Assembly: GCA_965229885.1 (NCBI GenBank)
Contig: CBDDJX010000002.1
Span: 1-64,000, forward strand
DNA: 64,000 bases
Origin: DATLLJ01 sp965229885
GTDB lineage: Bacteria; Acidobacteriota; Vicinamibacteria; Vicinamibacterales; CAVVIG01
Direction: 5' to 3'
The first letter of the stretch is position 1. Each line of letters opens with the position of its first letter. The notes under the pieces were generated by a model. That model saw nothing but the letters and a program-made list of their open reading frames with translations. It searched no databases and was not told the origin of the DNA. The translations under genes and the position numbers were made by a program. This document shows positions 1 through 8,402 of the stretch, one piece after another.

Positions 1-245
1 TGCTCGCGCTCCCTAGCTTCCTACTCAGTGTAGTGGCGCACGCATCTTCGACGCACCCTGTTGGATGAAACGCGGCTTGCGCTGGCGCGGTCGCTGGCCC
101 ACAACAGGTTTTGGTTAAGAGTTGCAGCACAGTTTACTCTACAGGCCAACGACCTCCCCGCAAGGGTAACTTGCGGCCCGCCCGAACGCGAGGGCTACCC
201 GCCGCTCAGTAGGAAAATGATGTTCCCCCAGTATGTTCTGGACCG

Positions 246-624
246 AGGAAGCGCGCGCTGCTCGCTGCCGTCATCCCGCTCCTCGCGGCGACCCTCGCGC
301 CCGATGCCGCCGGCCGCGACGTCGAGGCCGTTTTTAAGGCGTTCTGGGATGCACCCACTCCTCAAGACGCGGCGAGCCGGCAGGGTCGATCTCGTGCGAA
401 CGGGCAACACCGTGAAGGCGACGACGAGAGGGGCAGCGGAGTTTACGCTGCTCTTGTCGCCCGATGTCTTCGATTTCGGCAAGCCCCTGAGGATCGAGAC
501 CAACGGCAAGGTGGCGTTCGAGGGGTCCGTCATGAGGAGCGTCGAGACGCTTGCGACATGGGCTGCGCGCGACAACGACCGCACGATGCTCTTCGCTGCC
601 GAACTGCACGTCAAGGTGCAGTAA
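246..624 (+). pseudogene. Internally deleted remnant of the hydrolase-PDZ family (paralogue at 44245-45831)
   Basis: Two pieces of one protein family are joined here in different frames. From about 246 a reading frame gives a hydrophobic export-like stretch followed by VEAVFKAFWDAP, which matches the start of the mature region of the 528-residue protein encoded at 44245-45831 (VESAFARFWDAQ). After about position 380 another frame gives GRVDLVRTGNTV to LFAAELHVKVQ, matching that protein's last 80 residues (GRVDLVRIANTV to LFGAELRVDLG). The roughly 400 residues between, holding the hydrolase and PDZ domains, are missing. No convincing start codon is visible in the N-terminal frame. This is a deletion derivative, almost certainly non-functional. 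Confidence 0.75.
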
Positions 625-634
625 TGGAAGCGTC

Positions 635-656
635 GGGCAGGTCTTGAGACCTGCCC
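635..656. repeat. Perfect 22-nt palindrome after the hydrolase remnant
   Basis: GGGCAGGTCT is followed at once by its reverse complement AGACCTGCCC with a 2-nt centre. It lies 11 nt after the stop codon of the remnant and before the next gene. It could act as a terminator stem, but no T-run follows. Confidence 0.4.
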
Positions 657-695
657 GGGCCCGCCGAAGTACGATGGCGCATCCCGTATCCTGAA

Positions 696-1022
696 ATGTT
701 TGTGGCGCCGATGCGCCAGGAGCTCACACGTTTTGGCGTGAAAGAGCTACGCAACGCCGCCGGTAAGGCGCGTCCTGGCGTCGCGATGGCGCTCAGCCAC
801 GCGAACCGTCCGGCTCTCGTCGCGACCGTCTTCGCGGGCGCCGACGTCGAAGCCACCGATCGTGCGCGCAGCTACTTCACCGGCTACGCGCCTTCGTCGC
901 CGTCGATCGGACTGCTCAAAGACGGCAAGCTGCTGTACATGCTCGAGCGAAGCCAGATCGAGAACCGCAACGCGGAGGAGATTGCCGCGGCGCTCACGTC
1001 TGCGTTCGACACGTTCTGCTGA
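696..1022 (+). CDS. Bacilliredoxin-like protein (BrxA/BrxB, YphP family) lacking the CGC active site
   Basis: The 108-residue product matches the bacilliredoxin family, thioredoxin-fold proteins that reduce bacillithiol-type mixed disulfides. Family landmarks are PMRQELTRFGVKEL at the start, AAGKARPGVA, LVATVFAGADVEATDRARSYFTGYAPSSPS and a C-terminal ALTSAFDTFC. Family members are about 135-145 residues and carry a segment ending in VNSVCGCAAG; here KELR runs straight into NAAGKARPG. The segment with the CGC redox motif is therefore absent, apparently by an in-frame deletion of about 26 codons. The only cysteine is the last residue. The frame is otherwise intact. The ATG at 696 fits the family N terminus. 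Function is doubtful; it may be a pseudogene that has kept its frame. Confidence 0.75.
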   Translation: MFVAPMRQELTRFGVKELRNAAGKARPGVAMALSHANRPALVATVFAGADVEATDRARSYFTGYAPSSPSIGLLKDGKLLYMLERSQIENRNAEEIAAALTSAFDTFC

Positions 1023-1064
1023 AAGCCCGCCTCCAAAATCCGGACGCACACGGCACCCGTTGGC

Positions 1065-1901
1065 TCAGTGGGTCATGCCGTAGACGACGTAATTGACGCC
1101 AAGCTTGTAGGCTTCGTTGGTCTCGTCGAAGGGACGGAGTCCGCGTCCCGACCACTCCCAGTACTGCGAAATGTCGGTGTTGTAGTTCACGATCATCTGG
1201 AGACGCTTACTCGGGTCGTTATCCTCGTACAGCCCGCGGAACATCGGCTGACCGACGTTGTACGCCTGCGGAAAGTTGGTGAGCGACGTGATCTCGAAAA
1301 ACGAGTGAAAGATCGGATGCGACGTGTCCATGTCGACGAACCGCCCCTCGGGCATCACGCGCTTCATGTTCTCCGCGAACGGCGCCCAGCCGGCGCTGCC
1401 GAAATCACCCTCGGCCTTGAAGTCGTCGACGATCACGAACCCGCCCTTCTGCAGGTACTCCCGCAGCGCCATCCCTTCGTGATCGGTCATGTTCCACCAG
1501 CTGACCTCGATGATGTAGATCAGCGGATACTTGAAAATCTCGGGGTCGTCCAACGCAAGGGTGTTGAACTTCTTGTCGTTCGCGCCAAGGTAGCTCACCT
1601 CATTCATGATTTCCATGAGGTTTTTCTCGGACACGGAGTACCCGTGCGCCCACGCCGGCAGGCCTCTGTACCAGAAGCCTCCTGGGGAAGTGTCGTAGTT
1701 GATGCGAACGAAGGTAAAGCGGCCGTCGTAGGGCGCGTTGGGGAGCTGATCGCGCAGCATGCGGCTGCCGGTGAATCCCCCGAATCCGCGGCCGCGGCGC
1801 TGGGCCAGGGCTGCGGCGCAAAGGCCCAGAATCAGGACCATGACTGTTGCCAGGACGACCGGGCGGCCCAAGGGGCCATGTGCTGTACGCTTGAATCGCA
1901 T
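1065..1901 (-). CDS. Exported DUF4159-family protein
   Basis: A 278-residue protein with an N-terminal hydrophobic segment (about residues 14-33) ending in ALAQ, consistent with a signal peptide. The mature part has the DUF4159 pattern: FTFVRINYDTSP near the start, then FKYPLIYIIEVSWWNMTDHE, LREYLQKGGFVIVDDF and a C-terminal LGVNYVVYGMTH. In other bacteria this domain occurs in envelope proteins near MoxR/DUF58/VWA clusters and has a glutamine-amidotransferase-like fold; no catalytic role is established. It is divergently oriented to arfB with a short 27-nt gap, so both promoters must lie inside or very near the coding starts. Confidence 0.8.
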   Translation of the reverse strand: MRFKRTAHGPLGRPVVLATVMVLILGLCAAALAQRRGRGFGGFTGSRMLRDQLPNAPYDGRFTFVRINYDTSPGGFWYRGLPAWAHGYSVSEKNLMEIMNEVSYLGANDKKFNTLALDDPEIFKYPLIYIIEVSWWNMTDHEGMALREYLQKGGFVIVDDFKAEGDFGSAGWAPFAENMKRVMPEGRFVDMDTSHPIFHSFFEITSLTNFPQAYNVGQPMFRGLYEDNDPSKRLQMIVNYNTDISQYWEWSGRGLRPFDETNEAYKLGVNYVVYGMTH

Positions 1902-1928
1902 GCGTCAGATCGTTCCGATTCTACGCCG

Positions 1929-2351
1929 ATGATAAGAGTCGGCCACTCGATTGTGATCGACGACCGGGACCTCGAGGAGCGGTTCGTCCGCGCGTCGGGG
2001 CCTGGCGGCCAGAACGTCAACAAAGTCGCGACCGCGGTCGAGCTCCGGTTCCGGATCAGCGAGTCGTCGCTCCCGCCGGACGTGAAGGCGCGGTTGACCG
2101 CACTCGCGGGACATCGCGTGACGGCCGACGGGGTCCTTCTGATTGACAGCCGGGAGCACCGCACGCAGCTGCAGAATCGGGAGGCCGCCCGTCAGCGGCT
2201 CATCGCGCTCCTTGGACTGGCGGCGAAACGCCCCAAGCGCAGGAAACCGACGAAGCCGCGCGCCGGCGCGCGCGAGAAGCGACTGGCCTCAAAGAAGCAG
2301 CGGAGCGCCGTCAAGGCGGGGCGCAGAGGGAGTCGGCGCAGCGAAGACTAG
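1929..2351 (+). CDS. arfB: Alternative ribosome-rescue peptidyl-tRNA hydrolase ArfB
   Basis: A 140-residue class I release-factor-like hydrolase. The catalytic GGQ sits at residues 26-28 in the context RASGPGGQNVNKV, as in ArfB (YaeJ). The C terminus from about residue 107 is a Lys/Arg-rich tail (AAKRPKRRKPTKPR and on), the part that in ArfB threads into the empty mRNA channel of stalled ribosomes. There is no codon-recognition domain, which separates it from PrfA/PrfB. I chose ATG at 1929; the frame is open further upstream, but that region lies antisense to the DUF4159 gene. It ends with TAG, 18 nt before argG. Confidence 0.9.
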   Translation: MIRVGHSIVIDDRDLEERFVRASGPGGQNVNKVATAVELRFRISESSLPPDVKARLTALAGHRVTADGVLLIDSREHRTQLQNREAARQRLIALLGLAAKRPKRRKPTKPRAGAREKRLASKKQRSAVKAGRRGSRRSED

Positions 2352-2369
2352 TGGATTAGTATTGACCTC

Positions 2370-3713
2370 GTGGCAAGTATTCTCCAGATCGTTCCCGCCG
2401 GCCAGAAGGTCGGCATCGCGTTTTCTGGCGGCCTCGACACGAGCGCTGCCCTTCATTGGATGCGAGCCAAAGGCGCGATTCCGTACGCGTACACCGCGAA
2501 TCTCGGTCAGCCCGACGAGCCCGACTACGACGACATTCCGCGCCGCGCCCTGTGGTATGGCGCCGAGAAGGCGCGCCTGATCGACTGCCGCTCGGAGCTC
2601 GTGTCCGAGGGACTGGCGGCGCTGCAGTCCGGCGCGTTTCACATCTCAACGGCCGGCGTGCCCTACTTCAACACCACGCCCATCGGCCGCGCCGTGACCG
2701 GCACGATGCTCGTCGGGGCGATGAAGGATGACGATGTGCACATCTGGGGCGACGGGAGCACGTTCAAGGGCAACGACATCGAACGCTTCTACCGGTACGG
2801 TCTGCTCGCCAACCCGAATCTGCGCATCTACAAGCCGTGGCTCGATCAGCTGTTCATCGACGAGCTGGGCGGCCGCCAGGAGATGTCGGAGTACATGCGC
2901 AAGGCCGGTCTCGCGTATCGCATGAGCGCGGAAAAGGCGTACTCGACCGACTCGAACCTCCTCGGCGCGACGCACGAAGCCAAAGACCTCGAGCAGCTGA
3001 GTCGCGGCGTGACGATCGTCGAGCCGATCATGGGCGTCCCCTTCTGGCGCGAAGACGTCGTCGTCAAACCGGAGAAGGTCACGATCCGCTTCGAGGAAGG
3101 ATGGCCGGTTGCGCTGAACGGAAACGTCCACGCGGATCGCGTGTCACTTCTCGGCGAAGCCAATGCGATTGGCGGCCGACATGGGCTCGGCATGAGCGAT
3201 CAGATCGAGAATCGCATCATCGAAGCGAAGAGCCGCGGTATTTACGAGGCGCCTGGCATGGCGCTCCTCTTCATCGGCTACGAACGGCTCGTCACCGGCA
3301 TCCACAACGAGGACACAATCGAGCAATACCGCGACAGCGGCCGCCGGCTCGGCCGCCTGCTCTACCAGGGCCGCTGGTTCGATCCGCAGGCGCTGATGCT
3401 GCGCGAAACGGCGCAGCGCTGGGTCGCCCGCGCGATCACCGGCGAAGTGACGGTCGAGCTACGTCGGGGCAACGACTACTCGATTCTCGACACCAGCGGA
3501 CCCAATCTGACGTACAAACCGGGACGCCTCACGATGGAAAAAGGCGACTCCGCGTTCTCGCCCCAGGATCGCATCGGCCAGTTGACGATGCGGACGCTCG
3601 ATATCGACGACACGCGCGAGAAGCTGCTCGCGTACGTGAAGTTGGGCCTGCTCGCTCCTTCGGTCGGCACCGCGCTCCCGCAGCTGCCGAAGCCAGACCA
3701 CGACAAGAGCTGA
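2370..3713 (+). CDS. argG: Argininosuccinate synthase
   Basis: The 447-residue protein matches the E. coli-type ArgG over its whole length, including the same total length. It condenses citrulline and aspartate with ATP in arginine biosynthesis, in the cytoplasm. The ATP pyrophosphatase P-loop AFSGGLDTS lies at residues 17-25. Other landmarks are YAYTANLGQPDE, YFNTTPIGRAVTGTML, GDGSTFKGNDIERFYRYG, STDSNLLGATHEAKDLE, GGRHGLGMSDQIENRIIEAKSRGIYEAPG and ELRRGNDYSI. The start is GTG at 2370, which gives the expected N terminus. No other arginine gene is adjacent. Confidence 0.97.
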   Translation: MASILQIVPAGQKVGIAFSGGLDTSAALHWMRAKGAIPYAYTANLGQPDEPDYDDIPRRALWYGAEKARLIDCRSELVSEGLAALQSGAFHISTAGVPYFNTTPIGRAVTGTMLVGAMKDDDVHIWGDGSTFKGNDIERFYRYGLLANPNLRIYKPWLDQLFIDELGGRQEMSEYMRKAGLAYRMSAEKAYSTDSNLLGATHEAKDLEQLSRGVTIVEPIMGVPFWREDVVVKPEKVTIRFEEGWPVALNGNVHADRVSLLGEANAIGGRHGLGMSDQIENRIIEAKSRGIYEAPGMALLFIGYERLVTGIHNEDTIEQYRDSGRRLGRLLYQGRWFDPQALMLRETAQRWVARAITGEVTVELRRGNDYSILDTSGPNLTYKPGRLTMEKGDSAFSPQDRIGQLTMRTLDIDDTREKLLAYVKLGLLAPSVGTALPQLPKPDHDKS

Positions 3714-3752
3714 CAACAACCGCCGCGACCGAAGGGGCCGCTCTCGCCCGGC

Positions 3753-5570
3753 CTACGGCTGAACGCTCGCGGCCCAGGCGTCGACCTGTCGCTCGAGGAC
3801 ATCGAGCGGCACGGCACCCTGGCCCAGGACGACGTCGTGGAATCCCCGAACGTCGAAGCGCGGGCCGAGCCGGCGTTCGGCGTTCGTGCGCAGTTCGCGG
3901 ATCTTGAGCTGCCCCATCTTGTACCCCAGGGCCTGACCGGGCCAGACAATGTAGCGATCGACTTCGACGCCGATGTCCTGGTCCGTCTTGGCCGTATTCG
4001 TGCGGAAGAAGTCGATGGCCTGATCGCGCGTCCACCCCATCGAGTGCAGGCCTGTGTCGATCACCAGCCGCACGGCACGCCACGCGTCGTACGTCAACTG
4101 CCCGAACTTCGCGTAGGGATCGGCGTAGAGGCCCATTTCGTCGCCAAGCGATTCGGAGTAGAGCGCCCATCCCTCGACAAACGCCGTGTAGCTGGAGTTT
4201 CTGCGAAACTCCGGAAGGCCCTGCATTTCCTGCGCGAGCGCGATCTGAATGTGATGCCCGGGCACCGATTCGTGGAGGGTCAGCACCGGCATCTCCCAAC
4301 TCGGGCGCGAGTCCAGTTTGTACGTGTTGGCGAACATGTTGGCCGGCCGGCCCGTCGCGAACGATCCGGGTTCGTAGTACGCGGTCGTCTGCGACGGCGC
4401 CACCGCGTCGGGCACCGGCTCGACGCCGTACGGCGTCTGCGGCAGTCGGCCGAAGAGATGCGCAAGCCCGGGCTCGGCACGTTTCGCGATGTCGCGGTAG
4501 GCCGTAAGCAGCGACGGCGCATCGCGGAAATAGAACTTCGGATCCGTCCGAAGATATCGCTTGAAGTCGTCGTGGCTGCCTTTGAAGCCGGTTGACGCGG
4601 AGATGGCGTCCATCTCGGCCCGAATCCGCTTGACCTCGGCAAGGCCGATTTCATGAATCTGCCTCGGCGAGTCGTCGGTCGTGACGTGCCACTTCACGTT
4701 GTACGCATACATCGCCGGGCCGTTCGGCAGCGCGCCCACCCCAATCGTCTCCCGGCACGCGGGGATGTACCGCGCGACGAGGAAATCGCGCAGCCTCGTC
4801 CACGCTGGAACGATGGCGCTCCGATAGGCTGCTATGGCCCGAGCCGTGAGCGCGGTGCGGTCCGTCTCGGGAATCGAGGCCGGCCACTTCGTAAACGGCT
4901 TGAGCATCGGGCTCTTCAGCGGGTCGTCCCGGTCATCCCGACCACCAATGACCTGCGCCTCGACTTGCGCCGGCACGTCGCGCATCGTGATCCTCGGCGG
5001 CGTCAGGTCGGCCGCGAGCCCCTGTTCCATCAGGGCGATCGTCTGGTCGACGAGCGGCGCGACGCCCTGCAGCCGGGAGACGATGTTCTCGTAGTCCTCG
5101 CGCGTGACGGTCGGCATCAGCGTGATGGTGCGCGGGATGTCCTGCGCGATGCCTTCGAGCTGGTTGATCGGCATCAGCAGGTTGTGCGGGATGATGCTGC
5201 GGATCGGCATCGCGTCGTTGTGAAACGCGAGGCCCTTGACCGCGGTGTCGAGAAGGTCGCGGTACAGGTCGAAACTCAACTGATCCTTCGCGTCGAGGTT
5301 CGCGCGATCGATCGCCGACAGCCGGTTGGCGCTCTCCTTCAGGTACCTGGCCCGCGCGTCGATGGCTGACTGAGAGTAGTCGGTCCAGCGCGCATTCTGG
5401 CCCCGGTACCCGAGCGACGTCGCGACCTCCGGGTACTCGGTCATCCAGTACCTCCAGTCGTCGTCGAGCCGCGCACCCAGCAGGCCGCCCCCCCCCTCGG
5501 GAGCCCGCACGGCGCAGGCGACCGACACGCACACGAACGGCAGCAGACCGAGCAGCGTGTAGATGCGCAT
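3753..5570 (-). CDS. DUF885 family putative metallopeptidase lipoprotein
   Basis: Starting at the ATG at 5570 the product has 605 residues and opens with a lipoprotein-like signal (hydrophobic residues 5-18, lipobox SVAC with Cys19). The DUF885 family shares the zinc-peptidase-like motif HESVPGHH, here near residue 430 in LTLHESVPGHHIQIALAQE, followed by ALYSESLGDEMG. It also has YNVKWHVTTDDSPRQIHEIGLAEVKRI. It is predicted to act at the outer face of a membrane; the substrate is unknown. The open frame extends 42 codons upstream, but that extension lies across the divergent gene and would hide the signal sequence. Only 34 nt separate it from the ACT-domain gene. Confidence 0.87.
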   Translation of the reverse strand: MRIYTLLGLLPFVCVSVACAVRAPEGGGGLLGARLDDDWRYWMTEYPEVATSLGYRGQNARWTDYSQSAIDARARYLKESANRLSAIDRANLDAKDQLSFDLYRDLLDTAVKGLAFHNDAMPIRSIIPHNLLMPINQLEGIAQDIPRTITLMPTVTREDYENIVSRLQGVAPLVDQTIALMEQGLAADLTPPRITMRDVPAQVEAQVIGGRDDRDDPLKSPMLKPFTKWPASIPETDRTALTARAIAAYRSAIVPAWTRLRDFLVARYIPACRETIGVGALPNGPAMYAYNVKWHVTTDDSPRQIHEIGLAEVKRIRAEMDAISASTGFKGSHDDFKRYLRTDPKFYFRDAPSLLTAYRDIAKRAEPGLAHLFGRLPQTPYGVEPVPDAVAPSQTTAYYEPGSFATGRPANMFANTYKLDSRPSWEMPVLTLHESVPGHHIQIALAQEMQGLPEFRRNSSYTAFVEGWALYSESLGDEMGLYADPYAKFGQLTYDAWRAVRLVIDTGLHSMGWTRDQAIDFFRTNTAKTDQDIGVEVDRYIVWPGQALGYKMGQLKIRELRTNAERRLGPRFDVRGFHDVVLGQGAVPLDVLERQVDAWAASVQP

Positions 5571-5604
5571 CGATTCAGATAGTAACCTGATAGAATCCCC
5601 GGCG

Positions 5605-6255
5605 ATGGCGACCCACGCGATTTCCGTGACGGTTGATGATCGACCGGGTATGCTGTTCAAGACGACGCAGGTGCTCACGGAGAGCGTGGCGGACATTCGC
5701 TACGTCGACATCCTGCATCGCCCGGCCCACACCGAGATCTTTTTCGAATGTGAATTGCCGAATGCAATCGATCCCGTCATCGAGCGGCTGCGAACCCTCG
5801 ATGGCGTGAGGCACGTCGCGTCCGCGCCGCCGATGTCTCTCATTTACGGCAAGCGCATCATCATCATCGGCGGCGGTGCGCAAGTCGGGCAGGTGGCGCT
5901 CGGCGCGATTGCGGAGGCGGACCGGCACAATATCCGCGGCGAGCGGATTTCCGTCGACACGATTCCGCTTGTCGGCGAGCAGGAAATCGCGGCCGCCGTA
6001 CGCGCCGTCGTCAGGTTGCCGCGCGTTCGCCTGCTCGTTCTGGCGGGATCGCTAATGGGCGGGGACATCGCCACGGCGATTGAAGAGGTCCGCGCGGAAG
6101 GTCTTATCGTGATCTCCCTCAATATGGCGGGCAGCGTGCCGGACGCGGCCGACCTCGTCGTGTCAGACCCTGTGCAGGCGGGGGTCATGGCCGTGATGGC
6201 GATTGCCGATACCGCGAAATTCGACATCCTGCAGCAACAGAAACGTCGATATTGA
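5605..6255 (+). CDS. ACT-domain protein with a second domain resembling DUF5612
   Basis: A 216-residue cytoplasmic protein. Residues 3-70 look like an ACT ligand-binding domain (ISVTVDDRPGMLFKTTQVLTE, then a second half ending VRHVAS). Residues 80-216 begin with a glycine-rich strand (KRIIIIGGGAQVG), followed by VDTIPLVGEQEIAAAVRAVVRL, LVLAGSLMGGDIATAIEE and a C-terminal VVSDPVQAGVMAVMAIAD. The pairing resembles the ACT plus DUF5612 proteins known mostly from archaea; I could not check this. It probably senses an amino acid or similar ligand. The ATG at 5605 was chosen over the upstream open frame because it begins the ACT strand. Confidence 0.65.
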   Translation: MATHAISVTVDDRPGMLFKTTQVLTESVADIRYVDILHRPAHTEIFFECELPNAIDPVIERLRTLDGVRHVASAPPMSLIYGKRIIIIGGGAQVGQVALGAIAEADRHNIRGERISVDTIPLVGEQEIAAAVRAVVRLPRVRLLVLAGSLMGGDIATAIEEVRAEGLIVISLNMAGSVPDAADLVVSDPVQAGVMAVMAIADTAKFDILQQQKRRY

Positions 6256-6304
6256 TCGGGCGGACTAACTTTGCAGACTGACGTTAACAAATGATGAGGC
6301 CGAC

Positions 6305-7018
6305 ATGAACAGCATGCGCTGGATACTCGTTGCGCTCACCGTGGCGGTCGTGCCGGGATCGTACCTATTGCTCGCGCAGCAGCCTCCGGCTCCGGCCAGG
6401 GGGCAGGGCCGCGGCGCGGCGGCGCCGCCGCAGCCGATGTCGTTCTTCGTGACCAGCGTCCCGAAAGGCGATGGCGCCAACTACGGCGGCCTCGCCGGAG
6501 CGGACGCGTATTGTCAGCAGCTCGCCGCGACCGCTGGACGGGCCGACGCGACGTGGCATGCGTACCTGAGCACACAGGGCCCCGGCGCGGTCAACGCACG
6601 CGACCGCATCGGCAACGGTCCCTGGTACAACGCGAACGGCGCGATGATCGCGAGGAATGTCGGCCAGCTTCACGGCGACACGATCGACCAGGCGCGGATC
6701 GGAAACGCGCTTGGCAAGCAGTTCACGCTGAGCGAGAAGAAGGAGCGCATCAACGGCGTTGGCGACATGCCGAACCAGCACGACATCCTGACCGGTTCGC
6801 AGCCGGACGGCCGCGCGTACACTGACGCCACGGATCACACCTGCAGTAACTTCACGAGCAACGCCACGGGCATGGGTTCGGCGCAGATCGGACACTCGGA
6901 CAAGCAGGGCGGCGGAAACTCCTCATGGAACTCGACCCACCCGAGCCGCGGCTGCAGCCAGCCTAATCTGGTGGCCACGGGCGGCGCGGGTCTGCTCTAC
7001 TGTTTTGCGGTGAACTGA
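6305..7018 (+). CDS. Exported lectin-like protein of unknown function
   Basis: A 237-residue protein with a signal peptide (MRWILVALTVAVVPGSYLLLAQ, then a Gly/Ala/Pro-rich linker to about residue 45). The mature part starts FFVTSVPKGDGANYGGLAGADAYCQQLAA, a pattern of bacterial lectin/DUF1554-like extracellular domains (a GADAYC motif, then WHAYLSTQ and RDRIGNGPWY). It ends in SRGCSQPNLVATGGAGLLYCFAVN, with cysteines likely to form disulfides. Proteins of this type are sometimes annotated as lectins in Acidobacteria; ligand binding is inferred from fold resemblance only. It stands alone, 49 nt after the ACT-domain gene. Confidence 0.65.
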   Translation: MNSMRWILVALTVAVVPGSYLLLAQQPPAPARGQGRGAAAPPQPMSFFVTSVPKGDGANYGGLAGADAYCQQLAATAGRADATWHAYLSTQGPGAVNARDRIGNGPWYNANGAMIARNVGQLHGDTIDQARIGNALGKQFTLSEKKERINGVGDMPNQHDILTGSQPDGRAYTDATDHTCSNFTSNATGMGSAQIGHSDKQGGGNSSWNSTHPSRGCSQPNLVATGGAGLLYCFAVN

Positions 7019-7069
7019 ACACCCGGCAGGGCGGCGGTGGCATGGCCACGTCCGCTTGCGTCAGACGAG

Positions 7070-7957
7070 CTAGCCGGACCGTTTCATCCACGCCACGCAG
7101 CGTTCAAGATGCTCGTGCATCTCGATGGCCGGCGCCTGGTGAATGCGGCCATGGCCCGGCAGCACCCATTCGAATCGATAGTCCAGCAGCCGCTCCATCG
7201 ACCGCGTCTGGACAGACCACGAGTACCAGCAGGCGTCGCGAAACGCGGTGAGCGTGTCGCGCACGGGCGACCAGGCCAGGTGGTCGCCGGTGAACAACAC
7301 CTGATTGCGATAGAGCAGCACTTGATGACCCCGCGTGTGGCCCGGTGTCGGAATGCAGACGAGATCGGACCCGATCGCGATCGGCGCTTCACCGTCCACG
7401 ACCTGTTCGATCCCCAGCTGTGCCGCGCCGTCACCCTGATGCATCACGCGCGGACAGCGGAAATGCGCCTCGAACTTCGCGTGGTCGGCAATGTCGTCCC
7501 GGTGCGACAGAAACATCAGCGCCACGCCGCCCATCTCCTCGATGCGCTTGACGAGCGGGGCCGTAAACCGGGGCGAGTCGACCAGGACGTTTCCGCCGTC
7601 TTCCTTCCGACGGACAATCAGGTAAGACCAGGCACCGAAGCTCGCCTCTGACGTAAAGCCACAGAAGAAGACGTTGTCAAAGACGGTGCTGGGAAACGCC
7701 CGGACCGCCTCGCGCACATTCGGGTGGGAGCCTGGGGACATTGTTCCAATCGAGCCGGTCGGACAGGCGATAAGCGCCATGAGGGCGCGACGGACTTCCT
7801 CGAGCGTGGACGGCTGGCGGCCAACGCTCGACTGGTCGCCGTGGTCGCGGAACGTCGCGGGCGCGATCTGCCGGCAGGCGTCGCAGTCGATGCAGCTGTC
7901 ATCGACGTAGAAGTCGCCGTCGACGTTCTGCGGCAGCCGATGCTCGATCCGCGCCAT
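7070..7957 (-). CDS. Ferredoxin-domain / metallo-beta-lactamase-fold fusion
   Basis: A 295-residue protein. Residues 18-70 form a single-cluster ferredoxin with C22-x2-C25-x2-C28 (CIDCDACRQ) and a distant C65-P (ACPTGSI), the pattern of a [4Fe-4S] site. Residues 80-290 are a metallo-beta-lactamase fold: the metal motif HRDDIADH at 152-159, FRCPRVMHQGD, the second half-site CIPTPGHTRGHQVLLY, FTGDHLAW and WVLPGHGRIH near the end. Family members hydrolyse thioesters or act as metallo-hydrolases; the fused ferredoxin suggests electron transfer or structural iron. It lies downstream of lysC and the PIN gene on the same strand, 16 nt from the PIN gene. Confidence 0.8.
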   Translation of the reverse strand: MARIEHRLPQNVDGDFYVDDSCIDCDACRQIAPATFRDHGDQSSVGRQPSTLEEVRRALMALIACPTGSIGTMSPGSHPNVREAVRAFPSTVFDNVFFCGFTSEASFGAWSYLIVRRKEDGGNVLVDSPRFTAPLVKRIEEMGGVALMFLSHRDDIADHAKFEAHFRCPRVMHQGDGAAQLGIEQVVDGEAPIAIGSDLVCIPTPGHTRGHQVLLYRNQVLFTGDHLAWSPVRDTLTAFRDACWYSWSVQTRSMERLLDYRFEWVLPGHGRIHQAPAIEMHEHLERCVAWMKRSG

Positions 7958-7973
7958 CGCCTGATCGTAACAG

Positions 7974-8402
7974 TTACGCCGGAATAGTCCTCACGTCGTA
8001 GCGCGCAAACACCGGATCGGCTCTGAGAATCGGCAGGTCCTCCACTTGCGCTTGCGCAACCAGCAGGCGATCGAACGGATCGCGGTGGTGTGGCGGAAGC
8101 GTGACGACGTGCAACGCGTGGCTGTGCTCGATGGGCAGCGCCAACGTTTGCAGCGCATCAAGTCGACTCGGAGCGTACCGTGCCGGCGGCTCCGGAAGCC
8201 GCAGCTTTCCCAGCCCGTGCTTGATGGCGATTTCCCGGGCGCTCGCGGCAGACAAATAGAGCTCGTCGTCGCGTGTCTCGATGAGCGATCGCGTCTGGAC
8301 CGCTGGTGCCGGTCGCTCCGCCCACAGAATCCCGAGCGATCTGTTGACGTCAGCCGACGCGTCGCGCGCGCCTGCGCGGTGACGTGGGGCCGGGCCGATC
8401 AC
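7974..8402 (-). CDS. PIN-domain protein, VapC-like, with a degenerate N terminus
   Basis: From residue 40 on, the 142-residue product matches VapC toxins of the SAASAREIAIKHGLGKL type. Later landmarks are PIEHSHALHVVTLPPHHRDPFDRLLVAQAQ and LPILRADPVFARYDV. These supply the conserved acidic residues for metal-dependent RNA cleavage except the first, normally in LLDTHALLW near the start. Here the corresponding stretch reads DVNRSLGILWAERPAP, so the first aspartate may survive in altered context. The GTG start overlaps the lysC stop (GTGA). No antitoxin gene fits between lysC and this gene, so it is either an orphan or a decaying toxin. Confidence 0.65.
   Translation of the reverse strand: MIGPAPRHRAGARDASADVNRSLGILWAERPAPAVQTRSLIETRDDELYLSAASAREIAIKHGLGKLRLPEPPARYAPSRLDALQTLALPIEHSHALHVVTLPPHHRDPFDRLLVAQAQVEDLPILRADPVFARYDVRTIPA

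Noticed and set aside
1068..1928. A long plus-strand open frame running through the DUF4159 gene into arfB
   Set aside because: The part before 1929 is the antisense of a recognisable exported protein; only the ArfB part from ATG 1929 is real.
2352..2369. Riboswitch or attenuator upstream of argG or lysC
   Set aside because: Only 18 nt separate arfB and argG, and the region before lysC shows no aptamer-like conserved pattern that I could recognise.
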